From: Comamonadaceae bacterium
Lineage (GTDB): Bacteria > Pseudomonadota > Gammaproteobacteria > Burkholderiales > Burkholderiaceae_C
Direction of reading: 5' to 3'
Assembly (NCBI GenBank): GCA_004144865.1
Contig: SEAY01000030.1
Coordinates: forward strand, 1-55,276
Length of the DNA stretch: 55,276 nt
The notes beneath the pieces are model-generated. The model was not told where the DNA came from. It made no database searches and was given only the letters and a program-made list of their open reading frames with translations. Both the position numbers and the translations under genes were made by a program. The stretch's first letter is position 1, and each line of letters begins with the position of its first letter. Below are positions 46,299-55,276 of this stretch, piece by piece.

Positions 46299-48521
46299 AT
46301 GACGACCGAAGCGGCGCTGGACGACAAGAAGCTGCAGGAACTGGAAGAGAAGTTCGACCCCGAGATGCGCTTCCGGCCCACGGTGCATCCGGCCACCTGG
46401 ATCGTGATGGCGCTGCTCATCACGCTGTCGCTGTTCCACTTCTACACCGCGGGCTTCGGCCTGCTGCGCGAGACCACGCACCGGGGCGTGCACATGGCCT
46501 TCGTGCTGGGGCTGATCTTCCTGGTGTTTCCCTTCACCAAGCGCCTCTATGCCTCGCCGCCCGTGGACAAGTGGCACGCGCCCGGCGGCGTGCCCTGGTA
46601 CGACTGGCTGCTGGCCGCCGGCTGCGCGGTCAGCGTGCTCTACATCCCTTACGTCTTCGACGACCTCGCCTTCCGCGTCGGCAACCCGAGCACCGCCGAC
46701 GTGGTGTTCGGCTCGATCCTCTTCATCACGCTGCTCGAGGCCACGCGGCGCTCCATGGGCTGGCCGCTGCCGCTGATCGCCATCGGCTTCACGGCCTACG
46801 CGCTGTGGGGCTCGTACTTCCCCGGGCTGCTCAAGCACGCCGGCTCCTCGTGGGGCCAGATGATCAACCACCAGTACCTCACCAGCCAGGGCATCTACGG
46901 CGTGGCGATCGGGGTGGTGGCGACCTACGTCTTCCACTTCGTGCTGTTCGGCGTGATGGCCACGCGCATCGGCCTCGGCCAACTGTTCCTGGACATTGCC
47001 GCCAGCATCGCCGGGCGCTATGCCGGCGGCCCCGCCAAGGTGTCGGTGTTCGGCTCGGCGATGTTCGGCATGCTCTCGGGGTCTTCCGTGGCGAATGCGG
47101 TGACCGTCGGCTCGCTCACCATCCCCGCCATGATCCGCGTCGGCTACAAGCGCGAATTCGCGGGCGGGGTGGAAGCGGCTTCCTCCACCGGCGGCCAGAT
47201 CACGCCGCCCGTGCTGGGCGCAGCGGCCTTCCTGATGGTGGAGTTCCTCGACGTCTCCTACCAGACCATCATCGCCGCGGCGGTGGTGCCGGCCTTCATG
47301 CACTTCTTCGGCGTGTTCATGCAGGTGCACTTCGAGGCGAAGCGGCACGGCCTGCGCGGCCTCACGCCCGAGGAGATGCCCAAGCTGCGTGAATCGCTCA
47401 AGCAGCGCTGGCCCACGCTGATCCCGCTGTTCCTGCTGGTGGGCATCCTGGTGTCGGGACGCACGCCCTACCTCGCGGCCTTCACCGGCATCGCGTCCTG
47501 CATGATCGTGGGCCTCACCACCCGCGTGAGCGGCAACCGGCCCGCGAACTGGGCGCTGTGCATCGTGCTGCATGCGCTGCTGGCGGTGATCTCCTTCGCC
47601 GACCTCGGCGCCAACAGCGAGCAGATCAAGCTCGCGGTCTTCACAGTAGGCGTGGTGATCGCGCTGGCTGGCTGGAAGCTCGCTGGCATCACCGGCCGCA
47701 TCGGCCACGGCGTGCTGGTGGAAGCCTTCGAGACCGGTGCCAAGTACGCGCTCGCGGTGGGCGCCGCGGCGGCGACGGTGGGCATCGTGATCGGCGTGGT
47801 CACGCTCACGGGCGTCGGCTTCAAGATCAGCTTCATCATCACCGGGTGGGCGCAGGCGATCGCCTCCGGCATGGGGGCGCTGCTGCCGGCGTTCCTGTTC
47901 GACCTGAAGACGATGACGCTGTTCGCCGCCCTGGTCATGACCGGCGTGGTGTGCGTGCTCATGGGCTGCGGCATCCCCACCACCGCCAACTACATCATCA
48001 TGGTGACGGTCGCCGCGCCCACGCTGGTGCAGCTGGGCGTGGAGCCGCTGGTGGCGCACTTCTTCGTCTTCTACTACGGGGTGCTCGCGGACATCACGCC
48101 GCCGGTGGCCCTGGCCGCGTATGCGGCGGCGGGCATGGCCGGCGGCGACCCGTTCCGCACCGGCAACACCGCCTTCCGCCTGGGGATGGCCAAGGCGCTG
48201 GTCCCCTTCGTCTTCGTGTTCTCGCCGGCGCTGCTGCTGGTGGCCAAGGGCTTCACCTGGCAGGACTTCGCCCTCACCTTCTTCGGCTGCATCGTGGGCA
48301 TCACCGTGCTCGCGGCGGCGCTCAGCCGTTACCTGCTGGTGGAGATGAAGCGCTGGGAACAGCTCCTATGCCTCGCCTCGGCGGTGCTGCTGATCTGGCC
48401 CGGGTTCTGGGTGACGCTCGCCGGGCTGGTGCTCGTCGTCCCCGTCCTCCTGCGGCACCTGGCGGCGCGTCGCCGCGCGGCGACGCCTGCTACGGCCGGG
48501 CTGGATGTCGGATACCGCTGA
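46299..48521 (+). CDS. TRAP transporter permease, fused small and large (4TM/12TM) subunits
   Basis: A 740-residue sodium-driven permease of the type that partners TAXI binding proteins. After a 35-residue charged N-terminus, the DctQ-like part occupies roughly the first 170 residues. The DctM-like part follows, with MFGMLSGSSVANAVTVGSLTIPAMI and EAASSTGGQITPPVLGAAAFLMVE in the first half and CGIPTTANYIIMVTVAAP and GVLADITPPVALAAYAAAGMAGG in the second. A further pair of helices forms the C-terminus. The length is normal for the fusion class. It has a ribosome site gagagagg and is cotranscribed with the TAXI gene through an attenuating hairpin. Confidence 0.95.
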   Translation: MTTEAALDDKKLQELEEKFDPEMRFRPTVHPATWIVMALLITLSLFHFYTAGFGLLRETTHRGVHMAFVLGLIFLVFPFTKRLYASPPVDKWHAPGGVPWYDWLLAAGCAVSVLYIPYVFDDLAFRVGNPSTADVVFGSILFITLLEATRRSMGWPLPLIAIGFTAYALWGSYFPGLLKHAGSSWGQMINHQYLTSQGIYGVAIGVVATYVFHFVLFGVMATRIGLGQLFLDIAASIAGRYAGGPAKVSVFGSAMFGMLSGSSVANAVTVGSLTIPAMIRVGYKREFAGGVEAASSTGGQITPPVLGAAAFLMVEFLDVSYQTIIAAAVVPAFMHFFGVFMQVHFEAKRHGLRGLTPEEMPKLRESLKQRWPTLIPLFLLVGILVSGRTPYLAAFTGIASCMIVGLTTRVSGNRPANWALCIVLHALLAVISFADLGANSEQIKLAVFTVGVVIALAGWKLAGITGRIGHGVLVEAFETGAKYALAVGAAAATVGIVIGVVTLTGVGFKISFIITGWAQAIASGMGALLPAFLFDLKTMTLFAALVMTGVVCVLMGCGIPTTANYIIMVTVAAPTLVQLGVEPLVAHFFVFYYGVLADITPPVALAAYAAAGMAGGDPFRTGNTAFRLGMAKALVPFVFVFSPALLLVAKGFTWQDFALTFFGCIVGITVLAAALSRYLLVEMKRWEQLLCLASAVLLIWPGFWVTLAGLVLVVPVLLRHLAARRRAATPATAGLDVGYR

Positions 48522-48630
48522 CCTCCGCTCGTGCCTGAGGCTGTCACGGCCGTTTCATGTCCGCACGGATACTCCCCGCACTGCAGTCACACAAAAGCGC
48601 GAGCAGTACGGGAAGTACAGGGACAGAACA

Positions 48631-48807
48631 ATGAACGACACGAGAACGATCGACATCCTGCAGCGCGTGCCCGCCATCCTGGCGGTCACCGCGAGTTCCT
48701 ACGGCCTGGTCCTCCAGGCCGGCGGTTCGCGCAAGCCGCAGGCTGCCGGCGAGCGCCGGAGCCACGCCCGCGACAAGTCGGGCGACAAGCCGGCGGCACA
48801 GGCATAA
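48631..48807 (+). CDS. Possible small protein, 58 residues
   Basis: A short frame starting MNDTRTIDILQRVPAILAVT, with one hydrophobic stretch (about 13-30) and a polar, basic tail (SRKPQAAGERRSHARDKSG). A weak ribosome site (ggga) precedes the ATG, and a strong terminator begins 19 bases after the stop, which suggests a transcript ending here. I do not recognise it. It could equally be the untranslated 3' part of the TRAP operon. Confidence 0.4.
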   Translation: MNDTRTIDILQRVPAILAVTASSYGLVLQAGGSRKPQAAGERRSHARDKSGDKPAAQA

Positions 48808-48826
48808 CAGGACGCGTCAGGGAGTG

Positions 48827-48850
48827 AAAGGCCGCCTTCGGGCGGCCTTT
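48827..48850. terminator. Bidirectional terminator
   Basis: A 10-bp perfect stem (aaaggccgcc/ggcggccttt) with a ttcg tetraloop rightward, followed by ttcattt on the right and ending in ttt leftward. It separates the rightward TRAP transcript from a leftward small ORF that ends at its right edge. Confidence 0.8.
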
Positions 48851-49030
48851 TCATTTGCGGCCGCGGCGCTCGCGTGCGCGGCGCACCTGCCGGCTCTCGT
48901 TCGCCCGGCGTGCCTCCTCCTCGCGTTCACGGCGCTTGCGGCGCCAGTTGCGCGACAGCAGCCGCGCCACGGTGAACGTGACGGCGGAGGTGAGGACCAG
49001 CAGCAGGATGCTGGCGAAATCGTTGGGCAT
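48851..49030 (-). CDS. Small single-helix membrane protein, 59 residues
   Basis: The frame reads MPNDFASILLLVLTSAVTFT then VARLLSRNWRR and a highly charged Arg/Lys/Glu tail ending RRGRK. One membrane helix (about 6-24) is followed by a basic cytoplasmic segment. It ends exactly at the bidirectional terminator and begins 24 bases after the terminator of tRNA-Ser. There is no strong Shine-Dalgarno. The layout (helix, then arginine/glutamate-rich tail) is typical of uncharacterised small membrane proteins. The codon pattern is consistent with high-GC coding sequence. Function unknown. Confidence 0.5.
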   Translation of the reverse strand: MPNDFASILLLVLTSAVTFTVARLLSRNWRRKRREREEEARRANESRQVRRARERRGRK

Positions 49031-49054
49031 GCTGTGGGACGGGGAAAGAAGAAA

Positions 49055-49070
49055 GCCGCCCGAAGGCGGC
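49055..49070 (-). terminator. Terminator of tRNA-Ser
   Basis: A 6-bp stem gccgcc/ggcggc with a TTCG-type tetraloop leftward, followed by tttcttctttcc. It starts 5 bases after the tRNA 3' end. Confidence 0.75.
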
Positions 49071-49075
49071 CTGTT

Positions 49076-49169
49076 TGGCGGAGCGACAGGGATTCGAACC
49101 CTGGATGCAGGTTTTTGCCCGCATACTCCCTTAGCAGGGGAGCACCTTCGGCCACTCGGTCACCGCTCC
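49076..49169 (-). tRNA. tRNA-Ser (anticodon GCT)
   Basis: A 94-base class II tRNA with encoded CCA. The acceptor GGAGCGG pairs with TCGCTCC (one G-T pair), the anticodon loop is CTGCTAA, a long variable arm is present, and the T-loop is TTCGAAT. It lies downstream of lysC on the same strand. Confidence 0.97.
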
Positions 49170-49241
49170 GGAGGTTGGGATGATAGCAGCTCTGGGCCCC
49201 CGCCTGCGCGGGGGCGGCCGCGTACGCGCCCGGCGGGCGCC

Positions 49242-50510
49242 TTACGCGGCCGGCTGGTCCAGGTCGAACGCCTTGTGCAGGGCGCGCACGGCCAGTTCCA
49301 TGTACTTCTCGTCGATCACCACCGAGGTCTTGATCTCGCTGGTGGAGATCATCTGGATGTTGATGCCCTCTTCCGACAGCGCGCGGAACATCTTGGAAGC
49401 GATGCCCACGTGGCTGCGCATGCCGATGCCCACGATGGAGACCTTGCAGATCTTGGTGTCGCCCTCGATGCGCTCGGTGCCCAGCGTGGGCACCACCTTG
49501 GACTTGAGCACGTCGATCGCGCGCGCGTAGTCGTTGCGGTGCACGGTGAAGCTGAAGTCCGTCTTGCCCTCGTGGGAGACGTTCTGGATGATCACGTCCA
49601 CCTCGATGTTGGCTTCAGCCACGGCGCCTAGGATCTGGAACGCGATGCCGGGACGGTCCGGCACGCCCAGGATGGAAATCTTGGCTTCGTCGCGGTTGAA
49701 AGCGATGCCGGATACGACGGCTTGTTCCATTTTCTCGTCTTCCTCAAAAGTGATCAGCGTGCCGGAGGCCGCTTCTTCCGCCACGGGAATGTCCCACGGG
49801 GTGAAGCTGGAAAGCACGCGCAGCGGAACCTGGTACTTGCCCGCGAATTCGACCGAACGGATCTGCAGGACCTTGGACCCCATGGAGGCCATCTCCAGCA
49901 TTTCCTCGAAGCTCACGGTGGAGAGGCGGCGCGCCTCGGGCACCACGCGCGGGTCGGTCGTGTACACGCCGTCCACGTCGGTGTAGATCAGGCACTCGGC
50001 CGCCTTCAGCGCCGCTGCCACCGCCACCGCGGAGGTGTCGCTGCCGCCGCGGCCCAGCGTGGTGATGTGGCCCAGGTCGTCGATGCCCTGGAAGCCGGTG
50101 ATGATCACCACCTTGCCGGCGGCCAGCTCCTTGCGCACGCGCACGTCGTCGATCGACTCGATGCGCGCCTTGGTGTAGGCGCTGTTGGTGCGCACCGGCA
50201 CCTGCCAGCCCGAGAAGCTGATGGCGGGGCAGCCCTCGGCCTGCAGCGCCAGCGCCAGCAGGCCCACGGAGACCTGCTCGCCCGTGGAGGCCAGCATGTC
50301 CAGTTCGCGCAGCACGGCGTCGTCGGCCTTGGCGGGCTGCAGTTCCTTGGCCAGGCCCAGCAGGCGGTTGGTCTCGCCGCTCATGGCGCTGGGCACCACG
50401 ACCATCTGGTGGCCGGCGCGGACCCACTTGGCCACGCGCTTGGCGACGTTGCGGATGCGCTCGGTCGAGCCCATCGACGTGCCGCCGTATTTGTGAACGA
50501 TCAATGCCAT
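49242..50510 (-). CDS. lysC: Aspartate kinase
   Basis: It phosphorylates aspartate, the first step toward lysine, threonine and methionine. The 422-residue protein starts with [11 protein letters not shown], the kinase signature, and continues with [24 protein letters not shown] and the [13 protein letters not shown] segment. The C-terminal third holds two ACT domains ([40 protein letters not shown]), which suggests feedback control by lysine and/or threonine. Length and order match the alpha subunit of monofunctional kinases. It follows tilS on the same strand after 85 bases. No lysine riboswitch is visible in the leader. Confidence 0.97.
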   Translation of the reverse strand: MALIVHKYGGTSMGSTERIRNVAKRVAKWVRAGHQMVVVPSAMSGETNRLLGLAKELQPAKADDAVLRELDMLASTGEQVSVGLLALALQAEGCPAISFSGWQVPVRTNSAYTKARIESIDDVRVRKELAAGKVVIITGFQGIDDLGHITTLGRGGSDTSAVAVAAALKAAECLIYTDVDGVYTTDPRVVPEARRLSTVSFEEMLEMASMGSKVLQIRSVEFAGKYQVPLRVLSSFTPWDIPVAEEAASGTLITFEEDEKMEQAVVSGIAFNRDEAKISILGVPDRPGIAFQILGAVAEANIEVDVIIQNVSHEGKTDFSFTVHRNDYARAIDVLKSKVVPTLGTERIEGDTKICKVSIVGIGMRSHVGIASKMFRALSEEGINIQMISTSEIKTSVVIDEKYMELAVRALHKAFDLDQPAA

Positions 50511-50595
50511 CGCAGTGGGGATTAAGGTTGCGGCGCCCGGAAAGAGAAGGTCCGCTCAGGGGCGGACCATGGCGCGAGAAACCCCGGGATTATAC

Positions 50596-51573
50596 CTAGG
50601 GCACGTAGTGGAGCCGTTCGCCCTGCCGCTCCACGAACCCGTGGCCCACCTTGATGCGGATGCGATGGCCGCGCGTCGTGCAATCCGCCACCTGGTCCAG
50701 CAGTTCCTCCAGCTGCGCCGCACTCGCGCTGGACGCGTGCGCCGTGCGCAGCCAGTGCCGCAGCACGTTGCCCTGCCGCGCGCGGGGCAGCATCTGCAGC
50801 GCGGTGATCGCGGGGATGCCGCCCATGCGCGCGAGGTCTTCCGCCGCGACGCCCTCCAGCAGCTCCTGCGCCTGCGCGGCATGCCGCGCCGACCGTGCGA
50901 AGGTCTCGCGGTACTGCGGGAAAGCCTCCTGCAATGCAGGCAGCAGCAGGTGACGGATGCGGTTGCGGGTGAATGACGTGTCGGCGTTGGTCGGATCGTC
51001 GATGGCGGCGATGCCCTGTTGCGCGATCCACTCGCGGATCGCGCGGCCCGGCAGGGCGAGCAAGGGCCGCACGAACACCATGCCCTCGCGCTGGAAGACC
51101 GGCGGCATCGCGGCCAGTCCCGGCAGCCCGGCTCCCCGGCTCAAGGCCAGCAGCAGCGTCTCGACCTGGTCGTCGGCATGCTGCCCGAGCAGCACCGCCT
51201 GCAAGCCGGCGTCGCGCGCCGCACGCGCCAGCGCGTGGTACCGGGCGTTGCGGGCCGCATCCTCCGGGCTTTCACCCGGCGCGTTGCGCGCCGACACCCG
51301 CCGCACGTGCAGGGGAACGCCGAACTGCTCGCACACCGCCCGGCAATGTTCCTCGAACGCATCCGCCGCCTCCTGCAGGCCATGGTGCACATGGATGGCG
51401 TGCACCTGCCCGGGCCAGCGCTGCGCAGCCGCGAGCAGGAGGACGGTGGAGTCGGCGCCGCCGCTGTAGGCCACCGCGAGCGGCAGCGGCAGCTGCAACC
51501 CGGCGAGCGCTGCGGCCGCCGGGTTGCCGGACGAATCAGGCGGATTCGGCCTTGGTGTCGGAGAAGCGGCCAT
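50596..51573 (-). CDS. tilS: tRNA(Ile)-lysidine synthetase
   Basis: It changes C34 of tRNA-Ile(CAU) to lysidine so that AUA codons are read as isoleucine. The 325-residue protein has the PP-loop SGGADS at 37-42, [30 protein letters not shown] and [20 protein letters not shown], all diagnostic. At 325 residues it is shorter than E. coli TilS (432), and the C-terminal substrate-binding portion appears reduced. The ATG lies 35 bases inside the end of accA, a 38-base overlap; a later start would come too close to the PP-loop strand. Confidence 0.95.
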   Translation of the reverse strand: MAASPTPRPNPPDSSGNPAAAALAGLQLPLPLAVAYSGGADSTVLLLAAAQRWPGQVHAIHVHHGLQEAADAFEEHCRAVCEQFGVPLHVRRVSARNAPGESPEDAARNARYHALARAARDAGLQAVLLGQHADDQVETLLLALSRGAGLPGLAAMPPVFQREGMVFVRPLLALPGRAIREWIAQQGIAAIDDPTNADTSFTRNRIRHLLLPALQEAFPQYRETFARSARHAAQAQELLEGVAAEDLARMGGIPAITALQMLPRARQGNVLRHWLRTAHASSASAAQLEELLDQVADCTTRGHRIRIKVGHGFVERQGERLHYVP

Positions 51574-52513
51574 AGCTTTGCAGCCGCTCGTAGCGCCGCT
51601 CCAGCAGCTCGCGCACCTTCAGGTCGCTCAGCTGGCGCCAGGCGTCGTTCAGCCCGCGCTTCAGGAACGCGGCCATCTGCTTGTGGTCGCGGTGCCCGCC
51701 GCCCACCGGCTCGTTGACGATCTTGTCGACGAGGCCCAGGGCCTTCAGGCGGTGCGCCGTGATGCCCATGGCATCGGCGGCGTCCTGCGCCTTCTCGGAG
51801 GTCTTCCAGAGGATGGACGCGCAGCCCTCGGGGCTGATCACCGAGTAGATGGAGTACTGCAGCATCAGCACCTGGTCGGCCACGGAGATCGCCAGCGCGC
51901 CGCCGGAGCCGCCCTCGCCGATGATCGTGGTGATGATGGGCACTTCGAGCTGCGCCATCTCGTAGATGTTGCGGCCGATGGCCTCGGACTGGCCGCGCTC
52001 CTCGGCATCGATGCCGGGATAGGCGCCCGGGGTGTCGACGAAGGTGAAGACCGGCAGCTTGAACTTCTCGGCCGTCTTCATCAGGCGCAGCGCCTTGCGG
52101 TAGCCCTCGGGGCGGCTCATGCCGAAGTTGCGCGCGGCGCGCTCCTTCGTGTCGCGGCCCTTCTGGTGGCCCAGCACCATGCACGGCGCGCCGTTGAAGC
52201 GCGCCAGGCCGCCCACGATGGACTGGTCGTCCGCGAAGTGGCGGTCGCCATGCATTTCGACGAAATCCGTGAAGATTTCGTTGATGTAGTCCATCGTGTA
52301 CGGCCGCTCCGGGTGGCGCGCGATCTTGGTGATCTGCCACGGCGTGAGCTGGCTGTAGATGTCCTTGGTGAGCTGCAGGCTCTTCTTGCCGAGCTGCTCG
52401 ATCTCCTCGGAGATGTCGACGGCGGATTCGGTCTGCACGTAGCGCAGTTCCTCGATCTTCGTCTCCAGCTCCGCGATCGGCTGCTCGAAGTCCAGGAAGG
52501 TTCTTTTCGCCAA
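51536..52513 (-). CDS. accA: Acetyl-CoA carboxylase carboxyltransferase, alpha subunit
   Basis: With AccD it transfers the carboxyl group from biotin to acetyl-CoA, making malonyl-CoA for fatty acid synthesis. The 325 residues match the family (about 320). Seen are [18 protein letters not shown] at the start, [50 protein letters not shown] and [12 protein letters not shown]. It is flanked by the DNA glycosylase (40 bases upstream) and tilS (overlapping). Confidence 0.98.
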   Translation of the reverse strand: MAKRTFLDFEQPIAELETKIEELRYVQTESAVDISEEIEQLGKKSLQLTKDIYSQLTPWQITKIARHPERPYTMDYINEIFTDFVEMHGDRHFADDQSIVGGLARFNGAPCMVLGHQKGRDTKERAARNFGMSRPEGYRKALRLMKTAEKFKLPVFTFVDTPGAYPGIDAEERGQSEAIGRNIYEMAQLEVPIITTIIGEGGSGGALAISVADQVLMLQYSIYSVISPEGCASILWKTSEKAQDAADAMGITAHRLKALGLVDKIVNEPVGGGHRDHKQMAAFLKRGLNDAWRQLSDLKVRELLERRYERLQSYGRFSDTKAESA

Positions 52514-52552
52514 GCGTTTACTCCTCTGATGGTCGCCCGGTGCCCTGGCAGC

Positions 52553-53188
52553 CTAGTAGGCTACGGGCAGCGGGTCGAGCGACCGCCAAATATACCAAGT
52601 CGCGACCGAGCAATACGGGTTCCAGGCGGCGGCCACTTCCCGGGCGTCGCTGCGGCTCACGGCCTCGCCCGAGAAATAGTTCTTGCTGATGCCCGTGATG
52701 AGCCCGACGTCGTCGAGGGGCAACACGTTGGGCCGCATCAGGTGGAAGATGAGGAACATCTCCGCGGTCCACCGGCCGATGCCGCGGATGCCCACGAGCT
52801 CGCCGATGATGTCCTCGTCGACCATCTCGCGCCAGGACTCGACGTGGATCGCGCCCGAATCGAAGTGCAGCGCGAGGTCGACCAGGTACTCGATCTTGCG
52901 CGCCGACAGGCCGGCGGCACGCATGTCGTCCACCTTCAGCTTCAGCACGCTGGCCGGCGTCATGCGCCTGGGCAGCGCCGCGAACTTGTCCCACACGCTC
53001 TGCGCCGCCTTCACCGAGATCTGCTGGCCGACGATGCTGCGGGCGAGCGTGGTGAACGCATCGCCGCGCGACTGCAGGCAGGCGTTGCCGAACTGCGGGA
53101 TCAGCCGCTTCATCACGCGGTCCTTCCGCGTGAGGTACTTGCGCGCCTCGTCCCAGTACTCCGGGGTGACCAGCTCGATGTCGCTCAC
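52553..53188 (-). CDS. DNA-3-methyladenine glycosylase II-type (AlkA-like) base-excision enzyme
   Basis: A 211-residue HhH-GPD superfamily glycosylase that removes alkylated bases. The helix-hairpin-helix is [19 protein letters not shown], and the catalytic aspartate follows in [29 protein letters not shown] is the typical N-terminal helix pair. Compared with E. coli AlkA (282 residues) the N-terminal beta domain is absent, as in the short bacterial and yeast Mag-type enzymes. It starts with GTG in a 4-base GTGA overlap with the cysS stop. Confidence 0.9.
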   Translation of the reverse strand: MSDIELVTPEYWDEARKYLTRKDRVMKRLIPQFGNACLQSRGDAFTTLARSIVGQQISVKAAQSVWDKFAALPRRMTPASVLKLKVDDMRAAGLSARKIEYLVDLALHFDSGAIHVESWREMVDEDIIGELVGIRGIGRWTAEMFLIFHLMRPNVLPLDDVGLITGISKNYFSGEAVSRSDAREVAAAWNPYCSVATWYIWRSLDPLPVAY

Positions 53189-54558
53189 TGCTTCGCTTCC
53201 CACGTGGTGCCCGTGGGCGAATCCTTCAGCACGATGCCCTGCTCGAGGAGTTCCCTGCGGATGCGGTCGGCCTCGGCGAAGTCCTTCGCCTGCTTGGCCG
53301 CGGCACGCGCGGCTATCCGCTCCTGGATCGTGGCCTCGTCGAGGACTGCGCCGGCGCGCAGGAAGGCCTTGGGGTCGCCCTGCAGGATGCCCAGCGTGGC
53401 GCCCAGCGCCTTGAGCAGGCCGGAGGCCTGCGCCGACTTCGTGCGGTTGGCCTCCGCCGCCAGCTCGAACAGCACGGCGATCGCCTCGGGGGTGCCGAAG
53501 TCGTTGTCCATGGCGGCCTGGAAGCGCGCGGCATGCGGCTCGGACCAGTCCACCTGCACGGCGTCCGGCGACACCGCGTCCAGCGCGGTGTACAGGCGGC
53601 GCAGGGCGCCGCGCGCGTCCTCGAGGTGCACGTCGCTGTAGTTCAGCGGGCTGCGGTAGTGCGCCCGCACGATGAAGAAGCGCAGCGTCTCGGCGTCGAA
53701 CTTCTGCAGCACCTCGCGGATGGTGAAGAAGTTGCCCAGCGACTTCGACATCTTCTCGTTGTCGATGTTCACGAAGCCGTTGTGCATCCACACCTTGGCC
53801 AGCGGCACGCCGTTGGCCCCCTCGCTCTGCGCGATCTCGTTCTCGTGGTGCGGGAACTGCAGGTCGGCCCCGCCGCCGTGGATGTCGAACGTCTCGCCCA
53901 GCAGCGCGCACGCCATCGCGGAGCACTCGATGTGCCAGCCCGGGCGGCCGCGCCCGTAGTCGCTGTCCCATTGCGCGTCCGCGGGCTCCTCGGGCTTGGC
54001 CGCCTTCCAGAGCACGAAGTCCAGCGGGTCGTCCTTGCCCTCCAGCACCGCCACGCGCTCGCCGGCGTGCAGTTCGTCCAGGGACTTGCCCGAGAGCTTG
54101 CCGTAGCCGGGGAAGCGGCGCACCGCGTAGTTCACGTCGCCGCCGGCGCGATACGCGAGGCCCTTGCCTTCGAGCGTGCGCACGATGTCCAGCATCTGCG
54201 GCACGTAGTCGGTCGCGCGCGGGTCGTGCGTGGGGCGCTCGATGCCCAGCGCGTCGAAATCCCGGTACATCTCGGCGATCATGCGGTCGGTGAGGGACCG
54301 CACGGTCTCCCGGTTCTCCACCGAGCGGCGGATGATCTTGTCCTCGATGTCCGTGATGTTTCGCACGAACGTGACGCGCAGGCCCGAAGCCTTCAGCCAG
54401 CGCTGGACCACGTCGAACGCCACGCCGGAGCGCGCGTGGCCCACGTGGCACAGGTCGTAGACCGTCATGCCGCACACGTACATCCGGACGTGTCCGGGCT
54501 CGAGGGGCGAAAAGTCCTCCAGAGCACGCGAGAGCGTGTTGTAGATGCGCAGGCTCAT
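53185..54558 (-). CDS. cysS: Cysteinyl-tRNA synthetase
   Basis: It charges tRNA-Cys (the tRNA-Cys gene is also in this window). The 457-residue class I enzyme has the zinc ligand Cys29 in [10 protein letters not shown], the HIGH-like HVGH at 38-41, [32 protein letters not shown] and KMSKSLGN. The anticodon-binding helix bundle fills the last third. It leads the cysS / glycosylase / accA / tilS / lysC series, all leftward and closely spaced or overlapping, so probably one transcription unit. Confidence 0.98.
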   Translation of the reverse strand: MSLRIYNTLSRALEDFSPLEPGHVRMYVCGMTVYDLCHVGHARSGVAFDVVQRWLKASGLRVTFVRNITDIEDKIIRRSVENRETVRSLTDRMIAEMYRDFDALGIERPTHDPRATDYVPQMLDIVRTLEGKGLAYRAGGDVNYAVRRFPGYGKLSGKSLDELHAGERVAVLEGKDDPLDFVLWKAAKPEEPADAQWDSDYGRGRPGWHIECSAMACALLGETFDIHGGGADLQFPHHENEIAQSEGANGVPLAKVWMHNGFVNIDNEKMSKSLGNFFTIREVLQKFDAETLRFFIVRAHYRSPLNYSDVHLEDARGALRRLYTALDAVSPDAVQVDWSEPHAARFQAAMDNDFGTPEAIAVLFELAAEANRTKSAQASGLLKALGATLGILQGDPKAFLRAGAVLDEATIQERIAARAAAKQAKDFAEADRIRRELLEQGIVLKDSPTGTTWEAKQ

Positions 54559-54646
54559 TGGAATCGGGGGCGCCGCGAGCGCCAGGTGCCGCGGGCCAGG
54601 TGTTGTTCTGGGGGTGCAGGCATGAGCCGCGGCGCGGCCCCACGGC

Positions 54647-54652
54647 TACAAT
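54647..54652 (+). promoter_or_regulatory. Possible -10 element before the TPR gene
   Basis: tacaat matches the sigma-70 -10 consensus at 5 of 6 positions and lies 60 bases upstream of the ATG. No clear -35 box at the normal distance. A short gccccc/ggggggc hairpin follows in the leader. Confidence 0.35.
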
Positions 54653-54712
54653 CGGCCGCAGTATATAGCCCCCTGCGGGGGGCCTGTCAGAGCGTTTCGA
54701 CCCAGAGGCCCC

Positions 54713-55276
54713 ATGAAGCTTGCGCGCACGAACCTTCCGAAAACCCTCGGCGTGGCCATGCTCGCCGCGGCCTTGTTCGCGGCCGTGCCAGCGCACGCCG
54801 ACGAGTACGGGGACGTCAACCAGCTGCTGCGTTCCGGCAAGCATGCCGAGGCGCTCACCAAGGCCGACCAGTACCTGGCGGGCAAGCCCAAGGACCCGCA
54901 GATGCGCTTCCTGAAGGGCGTGGTGCTCACGGAGGCGGGCCGCACCAACGAGGCCATCTCCACCTTCCAGAAGCTGACCGAAGACTACCCCGAGCTGCCC
55001 GAACCCTACAACAACCTGGCCGTGCTCTACGCCGGGCAGGCCCAGTTCGACAAGGCGCGGGCCGCCCTGGAGATGGCGATCCGCACGAATCCGAGCTACG
55101 CCACCGCGCACGAGAACCTGGGCGACGTGTACGCCAAGCTGGCCAGCCAGGCCTACAGCCGCGCGCTGCAGCTCGATGCGGGCAACACCGCCGTGCAGCC
55201 CAAGCTGGCGCTGATCCGCGAGCTGTTCTCCCCGGCCGCGCGCAGCGCCGCGGCAGCCGCAGCCGCCCCGCGCGGC
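54713..55276 (+). CDS. Exported tetratricopeptide-repeat protein, truncated by the window end
   Basis: At least 188 residues. The N-terminal signal peptide (KTLGVAMLAAALFAAVPAHA, about 10-29) indicates export to the periplasm. TPR units follow from about residue 33 to 155: NQLLRSGKHAEALTKADQYL, QMRFLKGVVLTEAGRTNEAI, PEPYNNLAVLYAGQAQFDKA and ATAHENLGDVYAKLASQAYS. An Ala-rich stretch is reached at the edge. The start codon is preceded by agagg. In many Burkholderiales such a gene lies between cysS and cyclophilin genes, so it probably serves envelope protein handling (inference from order). The C-terminus is missing. Confidence 0.88.
   Translation, partial: MKLARTNLPKTLGVAMLAAALFAAVPAHADEYGDVNQLLRSGKHAEALTKADQYLAGKPKDPQMRFLKGVVLTEAGRTNEAISTFQKLTEDYPELPEPYNNLAVLYAGQAQFDKARAALEMAIRTNPSYATAHENLGDVYAKLASQAYSRALQLDAGNTAVQPKLALIRELFSPAARSAAAAAAAPRG

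Noticed and set aside
50511..50595. Lysine riboswitch in the lysC leader
   Set aside because: The gap is only 85 bases, without the conserved multi-helix lysine aptamer elements.

Overview
The window reads as a high-GC betaproteobacterial chromosome, most likely Burkholderiales/Comamonadaceae. The pointers are the tig-clpP-clpX-lon order, the cysS / AlkA-type glycosylase / accA / tilS / lysC run, several Bug-type (TctC) and TRAP/ABC solute uptake operons, and hpnCDE squalene genes. This is inferred from gene content and order; no database search was possible. Nothing looks like a plasmid, prophage or CRISPR. The first 31 bases are an inverted copy of bases 115-145, so the left edge is probably an assembly or amplification foldback.

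Layout. 1-2.1 kb: a truncated UPF0114 membrane protein and class II fumarase. 2.2-5.7 kb: a leftward cassette of four genes: hemerythrin, a [2Fe-2S]/FAD-NAD reductase fused through one membrane helix to a pentaheme cytochrome, a membrane-anchored DUF3365-type monoheme cytochrome, and a five-helix protein with two H-x13-H pairs typical of a diheme cytochrome b. Three of the four genes overlap by 4 bp (ATGA). I regard this as the most interesting system here: a possible electron conduit from cytoplasmic NAD(P)H to the periplasm. An orphan dCACHE histidine kinase is divergent to it. 7.6-14.6 kb: amidohydrolase, class I fumarase, murI, an MFS transporter and an acyl-CoA ligase. 14.7-22 kb: a conserved hypothetical, tRNA-Leu/Cys/Gly, lon, clpX, clpP, tig and another tRNA-Leu. 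22-26.4 kb: an RND efflux permease and lipoprotein adaptor, divergent from hpnC-hpnD-hpnE (26.5-29.5 kb). 29.5-31.3 kb: an HAD phosphatase and hemH, whose divergent start codons are only 17 bp apart.

31.4-38.9 kb: a sigma-54 enhancer-binding regulator followed by an ABC uptake operon (binding protein, livG, livF, livH, livM) ending in an alpha/beta hydrolase. A good -24/-12 promoter and a 16-bp palindrome lie between regulator and operon. 38.86-39.41 kb is the one long gene-free stretch; nearly all of it is a nested inverted-repeat structure of about 480 bp. 39.4-45.1 kb: tctCBA tricarboxylate-type transporter with the divergent two-component pair tctD-tctE and an S4-domain protein. 45.3-48.5 kb: a TAXI-TRAP transporter. 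48.6-55.3 kb: two tiny ORFs, tRNA-Ser, lysC, tilS, accA, a DNA glycosylase, cysS and a truncated TPR protein.

Two themes run through the window. First, four families of short palindromic repeats sit in the gaps between genes; one even encodes the last residues of the RND permease. Second, all three binding-protein-dependent transporters carry a terminator-like hairpin directly after the binding-protein gene, which would make binding protein in excess over membrane components.
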